From Maritalea mobilis (GTDB lineage Bacteria; Pseudomonadota; Alphaproteobacteria; Rhodobacterales; Rhodobacteraceae): DNA of 64,000 nt. Below, one piece after another: positions 56,176-64,000 of this stretch; positions within the stretch are counted from its first letter, which is position 1, and each line of letters starts with the position of its first letter. The DNA lies in contig NZ_JAHVKE010000004.1 in the NCBI RefSeq assembly GCF_019800885.1, positions 248,001 to 312,000 on the forward strand, written 5' to 3'. A program made the translations under genes and the position numbers. Under the pieces are notes generated by a model. That model had not been told where the DNA came from and made no database searches. It saw only the letters and a list, made by a program, of their open reading frames with translations.

Positions 56176-57495
56176 TCATGGCAGCACCATTGTCACGGAC
56201 AGGCCAGGCTTTGCGTCCGAAAGCTCCAGTTGCCCGCCAGCAGCTTCGACAATCTCGGCGGCGATCGCGAGGCCAAGCCCGGAGCCGGATTCGTCTGCGC
56301 GGCCGTGGCGAGCGACCAGGGCCGCGCGGCGCTTGGCGGGAATGCCCGGGCCATCGTCCGCGATGGACAACCGGACCCGTCCCTCGCAAGGGCGTGCTGA
56401 TAGCGTGACGCAAGAGTGCGCGTGGCGGGCGGCGTTTTCGGCGATCGCACCCAAAGCCTCGGCCAGGTCTGATTCCTCCAAGGCGACCGACAATCCGTCA
56501 GGGATGTTCTGAGACCAGGTCACGCGCGCGCCGTCCGGGGTCCGTCGCAAGACCGCGACCACACGCGTCGCGACCTCGGCGGGATCGGCGCGGGCGTCGG
56601 AGAGGCGGGCCGCGCTGCGGGCCCGGGAAATCTCGCGATCCACCGCTCGGCGCATCGCGACCGCGGTCTCTTCGATGCCCTCGGCCTGGACCGCACCGCC
56701 CGCTGCGCGCAGGCGCGCAGCCTCGCCCATCAGCGCTTGAAGTGGTGTCTTCAGGCCATGGGCCAGATCGGCAGCGCGGGTACGGGCGCGGGCGAGTTCG
56801 GCTTCGCGTTCCGACAGAAGAGCATCGATTTCCGCCGCGACCGGTCGAACCTCGACGGGCCAATCGATGCCCATGCGGCCGATTTCCCCATCTCGTAATG
56901 CGGCGACGCGCGCGCCCAAGCCTTTGAGGGGCCGCAACCCAATGGAAAGTTGTGCCCACCCCGCGCCAGCAAGGGCCAAAGCCAGAAAACCGAGATATGG
57001 CGCAAGATCGGCCATGAAGGCGCGACGCGCGGCATCCAACTCGGCCGCCGCCATCGCGACGGCAACGCGCGCATCCCCGCCCCCCAGCCTTGCCGGCAAG
57101 ATCACCGATTGCTCAAGCACCAGCAGGCGTTCGCCCTGCGGCCCGATCAGGCGATGGACATGCACGGCACCATCATCCAGCACATCATCCGGCAGGCTTA
57201 ACGCTACGTCCCAGAGTGAGCGGGATCGCTCGACGCCGCCGACCCATTCGATCTGCCAGTAAAGCCCTCCATAAGGTGTGTCAAAGCGCGGATCGGCGGG
57301 CGGGCGAGCCAGTGTCAGACCGTCCTGACCAGCCTCCATCCCCGCCAAGACCTGATCCAGTTGCACCCCCATCTCGGCCACCGCACGGCGCTCCACATGC
57401 GCCCCGAACAGCTGCGACAGGCCAAAGGCCATCAATGCCAGTGCGATCAGGATGGCCACAGCGCCGGCCAGTGCAAGGCGCAGGCGCAGGCTCAT
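56176..57495 (-). CDS. Sensor histidine kinase
   Basis: A 439-residue membrane kinase: TM1 at residues 7-30 (LALAGAVAILIALALMAFGL), a periplasmic sensor region to about 165, TM2 (YLGFLALALAGAGWAQL), then the phosphoacceptor His in ADLAHGLKTPLQAL near residue 245. The ATPase boxes are ENAARHA, DDGPGIP and GSGLGLAIA. The frame continues upstream to 57903, but ATG 57495 overlaps the response regulator stop (ATGA), which fixes the start. It forms a PmrB/QseC-like pair with the regulator upstream. Confidence 0.93.
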   Translation of the reverse strand: MSLRLRLALAGAVAILIALALMAFGLSQLFGAHVERRAVAEMGVQLDQVLAGMEAGQDGLTLARPPADPRFDTPYGGLYWQIEWVGGVERSRSLWDVALSLPDDVLDDGAVHVHRLIGPQGERLLVLEQSVILPARLGGGDARVAVAMAAAELDAARRAFMADLAPYLGFLALALAGAGWAQLSIGLRPLKGLGARVAALRDGEIGRMGIDWPVEVRPVAAEIDALLSEREAELARARTRAADLAHGLKTPLQALMGEAARLRAAGGAVQAEGIEETAVAMRRAVDREISRARSAARLSDARADPAEVATRVVAVLRRTPDGARVTWSQNIPDGLSVALEESDLAEALGAIAENAARHAHSCVTLSARPCEGRVRLSIADDGPGIPAKRRAALVARHGRADESGSGLGLAIAAEIVEAAGGQLELSDAKPGLSVTMVLP

Positions 57496-58151
57496 GAGTG
57501 CTCCAGGAAGTAGCCGAAACCGCGCCGCGTGCCGATGACACCCGGTCCAAGCTTGCGGCGCAAACGGGCAATCACCGCCTCTAGCGCGTTCGCCTCGCGC
57601 GCATCGTCGTCGCCGTAGAGATGTTCCAGCAACTCGGTTGGTGGCACGGGGCGGTCCCGATTCTGCATCAGGTAGGCCAGAAGACGATATTCCAGCGCGG
57701 TGACCTGTACCGGCACACCGCGTAAGGCAACGCCCATCCGGTTGGTGTCGAGACTCAGGTCGCCAACTTCCTGAAGCGCCGTCGCATGGCCCCCGGCGCG
57801 CCGCACAAGCGCGCGGGCGCGGGCGATCAGCTCCTCCATGCGGAAGGGTTTGGGTAGGTAATCGTCGGCTCCGGCCTCGATCCCTTCGACCCGTTCTTGC
57901 CATGTGCCGCGGGCGGTCAGGACCAGAACGGGCATGGTGCGGCCGTTGGCACGCCAGCGTTTGAGCACCGCCAACCCGTCCAGGCGGGGCAGGCCCAGAT
58001 CGAGAACGACGAGGTCGAACTCCTCCGTATCGCCAAGAAACCAGGCCTCTTCGCCATCGCCTGTCCGGTCCACGCGGAATCCCGCGCCGGACAGGGCGGC
58101 CTGGAGATCGGCAGCGATGCGGGGGTCATCCTCGACCGCAAGCGCGCGCAT
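57492..58151 (-). CDS. OmpR-family response regulator
   Basis: A 219-residue regulator with receiver residues Asp8/Asp9, phosphoacceptor Asp51 (VVLDLGLPRLDG), Thr in VLTARG and Lys in DYLPKPF. The C-terminal winged helix ends IARLRRKLGPG...TRRGFGYFL. Sequence is closest in feel to PmrA/QseB. Its ATG overlaps the PepSY gene's stop, and the kinase start overlaps its own stop. Confidence 0.95.
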   Translation of the reverse strand: MRALAVEDDPRIAADLQAALSGAGFRVDRTGDGEEAWFLGDTEEFDLVVLDLGLPRLDGLAVLKRWRANGRTMPVLVLTARGTWQERVEGIEAGADDYLPKPFRMEELIARARALVRRAGGHATALQEVGDLSLDTNRMGVALRGVPVQVTALEYRLLAYLMQNRDRPVPPTELLEHLYGDDDAREANALEAVIARLRRKLGPGVIGTRRGFGYFLEHS

Positions 58152-58441
58152 CAGTCGTCCTCGCGCTCAAGTTCGAGGATCTCGCCCGTCGCGGCGTCGA
58201 TCTCCATTGCGTAAAGGCGGCCGTCAGGAGAGACCAACTCCAGCTCGTAGACCCACCGCCCGTCATCACGGCCAAGCTCCAATTCAATGATCCGGCCCGG
58301 ACTTGCGGCTTCGGCAGCGCTGAGAATCTCCGCAAGGGGCAGCACCTCGCCAGCTTCAAGCGCGCGGCGCGCCCTGTCGTGGTCCTCGTCGGCCCATGCG
58401 GGCGCCGCGAGGCAGAAAAGGATCAAGCAGAGGTGTTTCAT
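58151..58441 (-). CDS. Exported PepSY-domain protein
   Basis: A 96-residue protein with a Sec signal (MKHLCLILFCLAAPAWA) and one PepSY domain (IIELELGRDDGRWVYELEL, then YAMEIDAATGEIL). First gene of the PepSY-regulator-kinase operon. PepSY proteins next to such two-component systems are thought to modulate the sensor in the periplasm. Confidence 0.88.
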   Translation of the reverse strand: MKHLCLILFCLAAPAWADEDHDRARRALEAGEVLPLAEILSAAEAASPGRIIELELGRDDGRWVYELELVSPDGRLYAMEIDAATGEILELEREDD

Positions 58442-58465
58442 GGGGCCAGTGTCTATCGCCTCGTA

Positions 58466-58482
58466 GCTGACGACAAGCTGAC
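58466..58482. promoter_or_regulatory. Candidate OmpR-type operator (GCTGAC direct repeat)
   Basis: GCTGAC-N5-GCTGAC, an 11-bp direct repeat as used by PmrA/QseB-type regulators, in the 131-bp divergent region between two PepSY genes. Binding by the regulator at 57492 would control both operons. Confidence 0.5.
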
Positions 58483-58572
58483 AGGCGCGATCAGGCTCGT
58501 GTCAGCCGGGCTGAGTCATACCGGTCACATCGCAGCCGGAGCGCTGCTGAAAAAAAGCAAAGGAGAAGTCAC

Positions 58573-58878
58573 ATGAAACCGACCATCCTCATGGCCGCCA
58601 TCACCGCAGGTTGTTTCGCCCTGGGCGCACAAGCCCAGGACACAACCACGCAACCGCAGGTTCCGGAACGCATGAGCGTGAGTGAGATCGCGGCCATGCT
58701 CGAAGACCAAGGCTATACCATTGTCGAGATCGAGTTCGAGCGGAACCGCTACGATGTCGAGATGATCGATGCCAACGGCATGCGGGTGGAGGCCTATTTG
58801 AACCCCGTCACGGGCGAAGTGCTGCCGTACCGCGATGACGACGGCTACGAACGCGATGACGATCAGGATGACGACTGA
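58573..58878 (+). CDS. Exported PepSY-domain protein
   Basis: A 101-residue protein: Sec signal (MKPTILMAAITAGCFALGAQA), a PepSY domain (SVSEIAAMLEDQGYTIVEIE, then DVEMIDANGMRVEAYLNPVTGEVL) and a very acidic tail (DDDGYERDDDQDDD) that may bind metal ions. ATG 58573 follows AAAGGAGAAG. Coupled to the cytochrome b561 gene by a one-base overlap. Confidence 0.88.
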   Translation: MKPTILMAAITAGCFALGAQAQDTTTQPQVPERMSVSEIAAMLEDQGYTIVEIEFERNRYDVEMIDANGMRVEAYLNPVTGEVLPYRDDDGYERDDDQDDD

Positions 58879-59522
58879 TGGCCGACCCTGCCGAAGCAGA
58901 AATGGTGCGCGTCTGGGATCCGCTGGTGCGTATCGGACACTGGGTGCTGGTGGTGGCTTTTGCCACCGCCTACCTGACCGAGGGTGAGCCGGCATGGCTG
59001 CACACCACGGCGGGCTATGCGATCGCGGCGACCGTGGGCCTGCGCATCCTGTGGGGGCTTCTCGGGCCCCGGCGAGCCAGGTTCTCGGATTTCGTCACGG
59101 GACCGGGTCGCGTCATGACCTATCTGCGCGTTCTGATCGCGGGCCGCTCCGAGCGGCACCTGGGCCACAGCCCCGCGGGCGGTGCGATGATCGTGGCCTT
59201 GCTGGTCGCGCTGGCGATCACGGCGTTTTCGGGCATGGCGACGCTGGCCGTCGAAGAAGGAGAAGGGCCGCTGGCCGGGATCGTCACCAGCGCGACCCTG
59301 CCCACCTGGGCCATGGAAGGCGAGGATGACGACGATCACTACGGCGAACATGGCGAAGGTGACGAGGGCGGTGAAGCCTTCGAGGAGATCCACGAGGTCG
59401 CTGCGAATATAACGCTCATCCTGATCCTGCTGCACTTGGCGGGCGTACTATGGGCCAGCCGTGTGCATGGCGAAAACCTCACCAAAGCCATGATCGATGG
59501 CCGCAAACGCGCAGCTGAGTGA
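58878..59522 (+). CDS. Cytochrome b561-type membrane protein
   Basis: A 214-residue four-helix b-type cytochrome. Haem-ligand His candidates are in VRIGHWVLV, WLHTTAGY and LILLHLAGVLWASRVHGE. A loop between helices three and four is rich in Asp, Glu, His and Gly (GEDDDDHYGEHGEGDEGGE), possibly metal binding. Members next to PepSY proteins act as electron carriers in the inner membrane. Start overlaps the PepSY stop (TGATG). Confidence 0.88.
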   Translation: MADPAEAEMVRVWDPLVRIGHWVLVVAFATAYLTEGEPAWLHTTAGYAIAATVGLRILWGLLGPRRARFSDFVTGPGRVMTYLRVLIAGRSERHLGHSPAGGAMIVALLVALAITAFSGMATLAVEEGEGPLAGIVTSATLPTWAMEGEDDDDHYGEHGEGDEGGEAFEEIHEVAANITLILILLHLAGVLWASRVHGENLTKAMIDGRKRAAE

Positions 59523-59603
59523 TACAAGCTCCGGGCTCGGTTCACCGGGCCCGGATCCGTGTGGATCCACATATGCCCAATCAACCACTGCCACCATGAC
59601 GCG

Positions 59604-62600
59604 CTATTCCCGGCGTTCGACAGCCGTTCCGGGAGTGGGTCGCAGGATCACCAAACCAATACCGACAATGATCACGGCGGCTGAGATGGCCGACAGCATC
59701 ATCTGCAACGCCATGCCGGACAGGCCGAACAGCCCGGTTTGCACCGCCTCTGCCGACCAGGGGCCGAAAATCGCGACGTTGACCGCAATCAGGACTGCGA
59801 TGGAGAGTTTGAGCGGCCGGCGCAGCCGGTTGCTGCGCCCCGTGGACAGCCGGTGAAGGGATCGCAGCGAGGCTTTCAGATCGTCGCGAATGACCAGCAG
59901 CGACGGCACCACCAGCAAAACCACGAAGAACCCCACGCTGAGGCCATAGACCAGCGTCACGACGGTCGGTTTCAGGAACAGGGCTTGTCGGCTGCCCTCG
60001 TACATCAGGGGGGCAAGACCCAGAACCGTGGTCAGTGTCGTCAAAAGGATCGGGCGCAGGCGTTCGCGGGCCCCCTCGATCGCGGCGGCGGCGATTGGCC
60101 GGGTTTGCGCGTAGTCCTGCACCGTCGTGACCAGAACGATCGCATCATTGATGATGATGCCGGACATGCCGATCACACCGATCACCGTGAAGAGGGACAT
60201 CGCCAGATCGAACTGCGCATGGCCCAGCACCGTGCCGATCAAACCGAAGGGGATGACGGCGACCACGATCAGGGGTTCGGTCCAACTGCCCAGGATCCAG
60301 CCAAGGATCAGGTAGATCCCCACGACGCACAGAAGGAACCCGTAGAACGCGTCGGTCAGGAAACTGCTTTCCTGCACCGCCAATCCGCTCAGATCCCAAT
60401 CGAGATTGTAGCGGGTTGCCAGATCGGGCAGCAGGTGCTCTTGCAAGAGGGCTCCGATCTCGGCGGCGCGGGCGGGGTTGTCCTCGGACAGATCGCCGGT
60501 GACGGTCACGAGGCGGCGCCCGTTTTCCCGCGTGATGGTGGAAAAGGCGCGCAGGGTCTCGGCCGTGACAATCTCGCCCAGAGGCACGAACTGTCCCGGC
60601 GCAACGCGGATCAGGGTCGCCGCAAGGAAATCGGCGGTCTGTTCCGCTTCGGGCAGGCGCACGGTGACCTCAGTCGTGCGCGTGCCGGCGGGAAACTCGG
60701 CCGCCGTGATCCCGCGCAGGCGGGCGAACAATTCCGCGCCAATCTCGTCTTCGGATAGCCCGAGCGCCGCGCCTTGCGGCGTCAGGCGCAGTACCACCTC
60801 GTCGCGTCCGTAAGGCAGGTTGTCTTCGAGGCCGGTCACCTCGGGAAAGGCAGAGAGGGTGGCGGCCAGGTCTTCGGCCGCTGCCTTGAGAACCGCGCTA
60901 TCCTCGCCATAGAGATTGACGGAGAGCGAGTCTTCGGCCGGTCCCCGCCCCTGGGTGCGGAAGCTCAGCAGGGCGAGGCCGGGGGGACGGCGCAACTCCT
61001 GCTGGACCTCGCGGACGAACTCGGCGGCGGAAAACGGGCGCTCATCGGCACTGATCAGGCCGATATCGATATTGCCCAGAAGGTCCTGGTCCATCGTGGA
61101 TTGGCCCGGCAGGCCGCGACCGCCCGTGCCGCCGACCTGGGTCAGGGCGTGGACGACCGGATTGACGCCCAGTTGTTCCTCGTGCCGCGCGGCGACGGCT
61201 GCAACCGCCCGGTCGATTTCCCGGGCCATGTCGCGCGTATCCTCGCGCGTGGCGCCGGGCAGGAAGGCGAAATTCCCCGCGATCGAGCCGCTTTCCGGCG
61301 CGGTGTAGAACTGCCACAGCACGTCGCCCCGGATCACCGCCGCCGCCGCGAAGGACAGGATCAGGATCATGCCGGCCACCACCGCGTAGCGTGCACGGAT
61401 CACCAGCGTCATGAACGGTGCAAAGATCCCGTTCGAGAACCGCGTGAACTGGCGGTTGAACCATACGCTCGGGGCCGACAGCCATGAGCGCTTGTCGTCA
61501 CCGTGCAACGCATGACGCATGTGGTTGGGCAGGATCAGCAGGCTTTCGATCAGCGAGGCGGTCAGAACCGCCGCCACGACAAAGGGGATGTCCGAGATCA
61601 GCGTGCCGAACGACCCGCCGATGAAAAAGAGCGCGATGAAGGCGAGAACAGTCGTCGCGGTCGAGCTGAAGACCGGGCCGATCATCCGCTTGACGGCGCG
61701 CACGGGGGCAATGCCGGGCTCTTCTCCAAGGCTGCGCGCGCGGAAATCGGCGTGCTCGGCGATCACGATGGCGTCGTCCACAACGATCCCCAGCATGATG
61801 ATCAGGCCGAACAGCGACATGATGTTGAGCGACACGCCCCCCACATACATCACCGCCACGGCGGCCAGCATCGTGACCGGAATGCCCATCGCGACCCAGA
61901 TGGCCGTGCGCACGTTGAGAAACAGGAACAGTACGCCCAGCACGAGGATCAGACCCATAAGCGCGTTCTGGTAGACGATGTCGAGCGTGCGCGTGATTTC
62001 GGCGGCGCGGGGATTGATGATGCGCAGGGACACACCCTCGGGCAGGGTCGGGCCGACCTCGGCGACGATCTCTTCCACCCGGCGCTGGATTTCGATCGAG
62101 TCCCCTTCCGAGGAGCGGTCGACCCGGATCAGCATCGCGGGGGCCTCTCCCATGTAGTAGGCGCGGCCAGCATCGGCGCCGGTCACCACGACCTGCGCGA
62201 CGTTTCGAACCGCGATCTGGCCACCGTCAGGGGCCGTGCCGATGACGATTTCGCGGATCTCTTCCGCCGTGCGCTGTTCATCACCGGCGCGCAACCGCGC
62301 GCTGCCATCCGCAAGATCCCCGGCGGGGCGGCTGTTGGCTTGCCCAGAGATGGCATCTGCCACCTCGCGCAGCGTCAGGTCATGCCGTACGCGCGTGACC
62401 TCGGGCACAAGGACGTCGATCTGCGGCGCGGCCAGCCCGGTCAGGGCCGTGCGCGTGATCCCCTCGCGATGCAGGCGCGCGACGAGTTCATCCGCGATCT
62501 GGCCCAGTTGGGTGGGGTCGATGGTGCCGAACACCACGATTTCGGCCACCTTGTCCCGCCAGACGCCGCGCTGGATGACAGGCTCATCTGTGCCATCGGG

Positions 62601-62987
62601 CAGGGTTCGCACGGCCTCGACCGCGGCGGACACGTCTTCCGTCGCGCGGCCGAGGTCCCAGCCCGGTTCGAGGGTCAGCGTGATCGTGGCCGACCCTTCG
62701 ACCGAAACGGCCGTCGAACTGAACACGCCTTCAACGGCTTGCAGCGGCGGTTCGAGAAGCGCAACGACCGAGGCATCCAACTCCTCCGGCCCCGCGCCGT
62801 CCCAATCCACCGTGACCGAAACCGTGTCGATCACCACGTCGGGAAAGAACTGCGACCGGATCTGGGTTGCAGCCACGAGGCCAAGCATCACCATGACGGC
62901 CATCAGGAAGGTGGCGGCTGTGCGATGGCGGGTGAAATAGGCGAGCAATCCGCGCTCGTCCGCGTCATGCGTGGTCGAACGGGCCAT
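59604..62987 (-). CDS. RND efflux transporter, inner-membrane pump
   Basis: A 1127-residue RND pump of the AcrB/MexF type with twelve membrane helices and two large periplasmic loops. The signatures are TAATFLMAVMVMLGLVAA (TM1), the GIVVDDAIVIAEH segment with the proton-relay Asp pair in TM4, and GMSGIIINDAIVLV in TM11. It starts 3 bp after the adaptor gene's stop, so they form an operon. The C-terminal tail has an additional hydrophobic pair of helices after the canonical end (residues about 1060-1120), which is longer than usual. Confidence 0.92.
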   Translation of the reverse strand: MARSTTHDADERGLLAYFTRHRTAATFLMAVMVMLGLVAATQIRSQFFPDVVIDTVSVTVDWDGAGPEELDASVVALLEPPLQAVEGVFSSTAVSVEGSATITLTLEPGWDLGRATEDVSAAVEAVRTLPDGTDEPVIQRGVWRDKVAEIVVFGTIDPTQLGQIADELVARLHREGITRTALTGLAAPQIDVLVPEVTRVRHDLTLREVADAISGQANSRPAGDLADGSARLRAGDEQRTAEEIREIVIGTAPDGGQIAVRNVAQVVVTGADAGRAYYMGEAPAMLIRVDRSSEGDSIEIQRRVEEIVAEVGPTLPEGVSLRIINPRAAEITRTLDIVYQNALMGLILVLGVLFLFLNVRTAIWVAMGIPVTMLAAVAVMYVGGVSLNIMSLFGLIIMLGIVVDDAIVIAEHADFRARSLGEEPGIAPVRAVKRMIGPVFSSTATTVLAFIALFFIGGSFGTLISDIPFVVAAVLTASLIESLLILPNHMRHALHGDDKRSWLSAPSVWFNRQFTRFSNGIFAPFMTLVIRARYAVVAGMILILSFAAAAVIRGDVLWQFYTAPESGSIAGNFAFLPGATREDTRDMAREIDRAVAAVAARHEEQLGVNPVVHALTQVGGTGGRGLPGQSTMDQDLLGNIDIGLISADERPFSAAEFVREVQQELRRPPGLALLSFRTQGRGPAEDSLSVNLYGEDSAVLKAAAEDLAATLSAFPEVTGLEDNLPYGRDEVVLRLTPQGAALGLSEDEIGAELFARLRGITAAEFPAGTRTTEVTVRLPEAEQTADFLAATLIRVAPGQFVPLGEIVTAETLRAFSTITRENGRRLVTVTGDLSEDNPARAAEIGALLQEHLLPDLATRYNLDWDLSGLAVQESSFLTDAFYGFLLCVVGIYLILGWILGSWTEPLIVVAVIPFGLIGTVLGHAQFDLAMSLFTVIGVIGMSGIIINDAIVLVTTVQDYAQTRPIAAAAIEGARERLRPILLTTLTTVLGLAPLMYEGSRQALFLKPTVVTLVYGLSVGFFVVLLVVPSLLVIRDDLKASLRSLHRLSTGRSNRLRRPLKLSIAVLIAVNVAIFGPWSAEAVQTGLFGLSGMALQMMLSAISAAVIIVGIGLVILRPTPGTAVERRE

Positions 62988-62990
62988 GTG

Positions 62991-64000
62991 TTACTGCTCC
63001 GCCATGCGGGCTTCGAACCGTTCGACCGTGGCGCGGGGCACCTCGGGCTGGCTCAATTCCCCCAAGACCCGTTCGCGTGTCTCGGGGCGCATCTGGTCAT
63101 TCGCCTCGATAAACGCGATGAGCGCGGCGCGCCGTTCCTCGTCAAGCGCGATCGTATCACTTGCACTTTCCGGCGCGGCGTCGGCACCGGCCGGCGCGTC
63201 ACCTTCGGCGGCGGGTTGGACAGGCTCGACCTGCAAGCCGGGCCCAAGCTGCAACGCCCGCGACAGCACGTAATCGTGCCCGACCGGAACATCGGTCACG
63301 ATCAGCCTGTCGCCCTGGTGGCGCAGGATCGTCGCGTTCACTTCCTCTAGGCGGTTGCCCGCGCCGATCAACAGGATGCGCCCATCGGGTGTTGCCGCGG
63401 CTGCCGGGATCTCCACCACGTCGGACATCGGCCGTTCGGTCGCGTGAACGGTGACGAAATCCCCGGGCCTGATGGTCATCGGATCGGGGTCGGACAGGCG
63501 GGCATAGATCAAGCGCCCGACCTGTCCCTCGCCCACCTCCGCATCCGCCCGGTCGATCACCGCACTGAACTCGCGCGCGTTCCGCCAGGTTTGGAAAACC
63601 AGCGTGATTTCCGCGTTGCGCAACTGACCCTGTCCATTCAGCAAGCGTTCGAACTGCGTATTCGTCACGCGAAAGCTGACTTCGAGGTTTCGTGGATCGA
63701 TCAGAACACCGAGCTGTTCATTGGCCGACAGGAGGCGACCGAGGCTGACCGCGCTGCGCGTCATTACCCCGGAGAACGGCGCCGTGATGACCGCGTCCTC
63801 AAGGTCCCTCTGCGCGTTCTCCAGCGCAAGCTGCGCGCGTTGCACCGCGATTTCCGCCTGGTCGATGCGTGCCTGTTCCGCCGCGACCGCTTGCTGTCGA
63901 TTGATCGCCGTCTGCTGCGCCGCCGCGCGCGCCAGGGCCGCGGCTTCGAGATCGGCGGCACGAGAGATTTCGCGCTCGGCCAGCGCCTCTTGCCGTTCAA
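62991..64000 (-). CDS. RND efflux adaptor (HlyD/MFP family), partial
   Basis: The periplasmic adaptor of the RND pump; the gene continues beyond the right edge of the window, so its N-terminus is missing. Visible are the alpha-helical hairpin (ALENAQRDLEDAVITAPFSG), the lipoyl/beta-barrel strands (VMTRSAVSLGRLLSANEQ) and a membrane-proximal domain. The tail of about 65 residues after LQLGPGLQVEP is Ala/Pro rich then helical (DEERRAALIAFIEANDQM), not typical for the family. Confidence 0.9.
   Translation of the reverse strand, partial: ERQEALAEREISRAADLEAAALARAAAQQTAINRQQAVAAEQARIDQAEIAVQRAQLALENAQRDLEDAVITAPFSGVMTRSAVSLGRLLSANEQLGVLIDPRNLEVSFRVTNTQFERLLNGQGQLRNAEITLVFQTWRNAREFSAVIDRADAEVGEGQVGRLIYARLSDPDPMTIRPGDFVTVHATERPMSDVVEIPAAAATPDGRILLIGAGNRLEEVNATILRHQGDRLIVTDVPVGHDYVLSRALQLGPGLQVEPVQPAAEGDAPAGADAAPESASDTIALDEERRAALIAFIEANDQMRPETRERVLGELSQPEVPRATVERFEARMAEQ

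Noticed and set aside
61503-63350. 615-codon plus-strand frame opposite the RND pump genes
   Set aside because: Antisense shadow; the minus strand carries two well-supported genes.

Overview
The window is a high-GC alphaproteobacterial chromosome segment, most likely from the Rhodobacterales (Roseobacter group). This is judged from the UvrB sequence, the NDUFS4-like 'ETC complex I' gene, the bacterioferritin / di-haem oxidoreductase / imelysin / DUF1513 block, a TAXI-type TRAP transporter and several IS5-family elements. Species cannot be named from sequence alone.

Layout. 1-10641 is ordinary chromosome: a haem/iron periplasmic operon, tRNA-Ala(CGC), a rhodanese, small exported proteins, uvrB, a candidate structured RNA and an NDUFS4-like gene. 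10647-42822 is a complete Tn7-like transposon of about 32.2 kb with readable ends: matching terminal inverted repeats, internal end-repeats and a 5-bp target duplication TGTGT (10642-10646 and 42823-42827). Its transposition operon is tnsA-tnsB-tnsC-tniQ (37272-42632). The left end lies directly after the stop codon of the NDUFS4-like gene, so this looks like a Tn7-style attachment site at a conserved gene's 3' end. Directly outside the right end, at 42827, starts the left end of a second, related element. It still carries a decayed copy of the leader and start of the first element's AAA+ ATPase gene, so the same site has been used at least twice.

The cargo is a defence island. Its centre is a double CBASS locus on the minus strand (13321-20826). 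A type II system (CD-NTase with C-terminal Gly, Cap2 E1-E2, Cap3 JAB protease, HNH-SAVED effector) is followed by a second, paralogous CD-NTase with an AGS-C sensor domain and a two-TM SAVED effector that carries one frameshift. Around it are an AAA+ ATPase, an H-NS-like protein, a DUF4365-TPR protein, a HelD-like helicase with an embedded nuclease fold, orphan polymorphic-toxin modules with small membrane (immunity-like) proteins, a frameshifted PLD-like protein, a metallophosphoesterase and an HsdS/N6-methylase-like hybrid. Two roughly 360-bp direct repeats flank one cargo block.

42827-45520 is wreckage of nested mobile elements. 45701-54013 is a compact biosynthesis/transport locus: two stand-alone adenylating enzymes, two carrier-protein/thioesterase didomains with a Cys nucleophile, and a TRAP-TAXI importer. 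An IS5-family element (54361-55269) abuts an isochorismatase-family gene. 56176-59522 is a PepSY / two-component / cytochrome b561 block and 59604-64000 an RND efflux pump (adaptor cut by the window edge). All three IS5-family copies contain 40-41-bp structured insertions inside the transposase gene, a pattern worth following up.
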